8,188 nt of DNA from Spirochaetales bacterium (lineage in GTDB: Bacteria; Desulfobacterota_D; UBA1144): positions 1 to 8,188 of the forward strand of contig PCAG01000021.1 of NCBI GenBank assembly GCA_002730475.1. Reading direction: 5' to 3'. The notes below the pieces were generated by a model. That model had not been told where the DNA came from and did not search any database. It saw nothing but the letters and a program-made list of their open reading frames with translations. Position 1 is the first letter of the stretch, and each line of letters starts with the position of its first letter. Below are positions 7,216 through 8,188 of this stretch, one piece after another. Position numbers and translations under genes: made by a program.

Positions 7216-7224
7216 ATTATAACA
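7216..7224 (-). promoter_or_regulatory. Extended -10 promoter of the minus-strand operon
   Basis: The minus strand carries TGTTATAAT at 7224-7216, an exact TGnTATAAT extended -10. Such promoters need no -35, and none is visible at the usual distance. The leader to the ATG at 7160 would be about 50 bases. This is the best promoter candidate in the window and supports transcription of the four minus-strand genes as one unit. Confidence 0.55.
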
Positions 7225-7313
7225 ATATTGATTGATTTGGGCTATCCCATAAACCACCGTTTTTGAAACTATCCTGATTTGTGTCATATTTTACTCTAAA
7301 ACTCATTTATACT

Positions 7314-7373
7314 GTCTCATAACCCGTCTCAAAAATAAAGTAGCAAAAACTTTATGTGTTAATGTTTTTGAGA
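7314..7373. repeat. GTCTC/TCTCA repeat block, possible recombinase binding site
   Basis: Between the two divergent genes there are two direct copies of GTCTCA starting at 7314 and 7326, 12 bases apart. A perfect 9-bp inverted repeat is also present: TCTCAAAAA (7327-7335) against TTTTTGAGA (7365-7373). A smaller AAAGT/ACTTT dyad lies between the arms (7337-7353). A further GAGAC occurs at 7407-7411, at the ribosome-binding site of the recombinase gene. Serine resolvases commonly bind paired dyads just upstream of their own gene (res sites), which also hold their promoter. This is an inference from position and symmetry; I have not matched it to a specific res site. Confidence 0.45.
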
Positions 7374-7415
7374 AATTTTACGGTATAAGAAAAACGAACT
7401 TAAACGGAGACTAAA

Positions 7416-7964
7416 ATGAAAATTGGTTATGTACGTGTTTCTACTGGAGACCAGAACACAGATCTTCAAGTAGATGCCTTAAAAAAAGAGAGTTGCGATC
7501 AGATATTCAGTGATACGGCCAGCGGAGCCAAGACAGATCGTCCAGGGTTAGAAAAAGCTATGTCATTCTTACGGGAGGGAGATACTCTTGTGGTTTGGAA
7601 GCTCGACAGATTGGGAAGAAGCCTCAAACATTTGATTGAAGTCGTTAATACTTTAAATGTATTAAGTATATATTTTAAAAGCCTTCAGGAGAGTATTGAT
7701 ACTTCGAGTTCAAGCGGAAAACTTATCTTTCATATTTTTGCTTCTTTAGCAGAATTCGAAAGAGAGATTATTCGTGAGAGAACAAAAGCCGGACTTCAAG
7801 CAGCGCGGGCGCGGGGAAGAGTAGGGGGTAGGCCCAAGAAGTTAGATGATAAGAAAGTTGCTCTCGCTAAATCGATGATGACTGATCATTCTAATTCAAT
7901 TACTGATATCTGTGACACACTAGGTGTTTCCAAAGCAACTCTTTATCGTTATTTAAAAGAATAG
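7416..7964 (+). CDS. Serine recombinase, resolvase/invertase family
   Basis: The 182-residue product has the normal length and order of a small serine resolvase or DNA invertase. GYVRVST (4-10) holds the nucleophile S9 and the active-site R7. DRLGRS at 64-69 supplies R65 and R68. The SLAEFERE segment (110-117) starts the long E helix, which leads through an arginine-rich linker with GGRPKK (137-142) to a C-terminal helix-turn-helix (about 161-181, ending ATLYRYLKE). All expected catalytic residues are present, so it should be active. The ATG is preceded by GGAGA at 7406-7410. A TATAAG at 7384-7389 could be its -10. It is divergent from the cassette and separated from it by 255 bases. By sequence alone it may resolve cointegrates or plasmid dimers, or invert DNA. 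It is probably a passenger or mobility gene rather than part of the six-gene system. Confidence 0.93.
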   Translation: MKIGYVRVSTGDQNTDLQVDALKKESCDQIFSDTASGAKTDRPGLEKAMSFLREGDTLVVWKLDRLGRSLKHLIEVVNTLNVLSIYFKSLQESIDTSSSSGKLIFHIFASLAEFEREIIRERTKAGLQAARARGRVGGRPKKLDDKKVALAKSMMTDHSNSITDICDTLGVSKATLYRYLKE

Positions 7965-7984
7965 AGTCGTTTTGGCTCTATTTT
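7960..7984 (+). terminator. Intrinsic terminator overlapping the recombinase stop codon
   Basis: AATAGAGTC (7960-7968) pairs with GGCTCTATT (7974-7982) through nine positions, one a G-T wobble, around a five-base loop; a short T-run (7981-7984) follows. The TAG stop at 7962-7964 lies in the left arm. The position and shape fit termination of the recombinase transcript, although the stem is A/T-rich and the T-run short. Confidence 0.6.
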
Positions 7985-8005
7985 AGATTAAAGATAAACT
8001 GAATG

Positions 8006-8047
8006 AAAAAAGCAACAATGCTGGGAAACAAAAAACCCGCTCCAGCA
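8006..8047 (-). terminator. Weak candidate terminator for the gene entering from the right edge
   Basis: An inverted repeat TGCTGG (8019-8024) and CCAGCA (8042-8047) lies downstream, on the minus strand, of the partial gene ending at 8127. It is followed in that direction by a six-base T-run (A-run 8006-8011 on the plus strand). A smaller AGCA/TGCT stem sits next to the T-run. The loop of the larger stem is long (17 bases) and itself contains a T-run, so the structure is uncertain. Confidence 0.3.
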
Positions 8048-8126
8048 GCACCTTTCCTGCAATGTCCTCTGCTATTAAATTTTAAAACTTCTGTATTCCA
8101 TTATATAATTCTAATTGAAATTCAGG

Positions 8127-8188
8127 TCAATCACTTTGGCGTGTTAATACATTATGAATCTCTACCATCGCCAACGTGTCCTGACCAC
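8127..8188 (-). CDS. Possible 3' end of a gene running off the right edge
   Basis: Reading leftwards from the window edge, one minus-strand frame is open and ends GQDTLAMVEIHNVLTRQSD before a TGA at 8129-8127. The segment looks like ordinary protein and its codons are richer in G and C than those of the central cassette, which would suit a resident gene at the boundary of inserted DNA. With only about 20 residues it cannot be identified, and a chance open frame of this length is quite possible. Confidence 0.3.
   Translation of the reverse strand, partial: GQDTLAMVEIHNVLTRQSD

Noticed and set aside
7015..7266. Plus-strand open frame of 83 residues with a hydrophobic stretch
   Set aside because: It is antisense to the start, ribosome-binding site and promoter of the ParB-like A gene. 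The hydrophobic part is read from AT-rich intergenic DNA, and no ribosome-binding site was noted.
1..8188. CRISPR arrays, tRNA or rRNA genes
   Set aside because: No regularly spaced repeats, no cloverleaf with a conserved TPsiC arm and no rRNA-like stretch were found on either strand by eye.

Overview
The window is low in G+C and densely coded. Short intergenic gaps, a strong AAGGAG ribosome-binding site and an extended -10 promoter point to a bacterium. A Gram-negative host is plausible, but the species cannot be named from this sequence. The content looks accessory rather than core: a compact cassette of nucleic-acid-acting proteins, a serine recombinase beside it, and flanks that look interrupted.

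Layout. Positions 1-145 are an edge segment with a G/C-rich patch that meets a short, apparently truncated minus-strand reading frame (105-326). A plus-strand pair follows: a radical SAM protein with an N-terminal Rossmann/cobalamin-type fold (497-1909) and, with no intervening base, an HSP90/GHKL-type ATPase (1910-3229). Four bases further on, a minus-strand four-gene operon ends; it is read from 7160 down to 3234. In transcription order it encodes a ParB/Srx-like protein A (6156-7160), a small PD-(D/E)XK nuclease (5747-6154), an SNF2 helicase-like ATPase (4245-5738) and a second ParB/Srx-like protein B (3234-4241). The two operons converge tail to tail. Upstream of the minus operon are a TGTTATAAT extended -10, a perfect 10-bp palindrome near the expected transcription start, and a strong ribosome-binding site. 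Next come a block of GTCTC/TCTCA repeats, a complete serine resolvase/invertase (7416-7964) with a terminator overlapping its stop codon, and the 3' end of another minus-strand gene running off the right edge.

Working model (inference). The six central genes look like one functional cassette. The two ParB-like proteins share several motifs, including an identical 50-residue interval between GN[T/S]R and a WxP motif, so they are probably paralogues acting as a pair. Along with a radical SAM enzyme, a GHKL ATPase, an SNF2 motor and a standalone nuclease, this is what one would expect of a DNA-modification or restriction-like defence system. No methyltransferase, sulfur-transfer (Dnd-type) or deazaguanine transglycosylase gene is visible, so any protective modification would have to come from the radical SAM protein or from outside the window. 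I do not recognise this six-gene combination as a named system.
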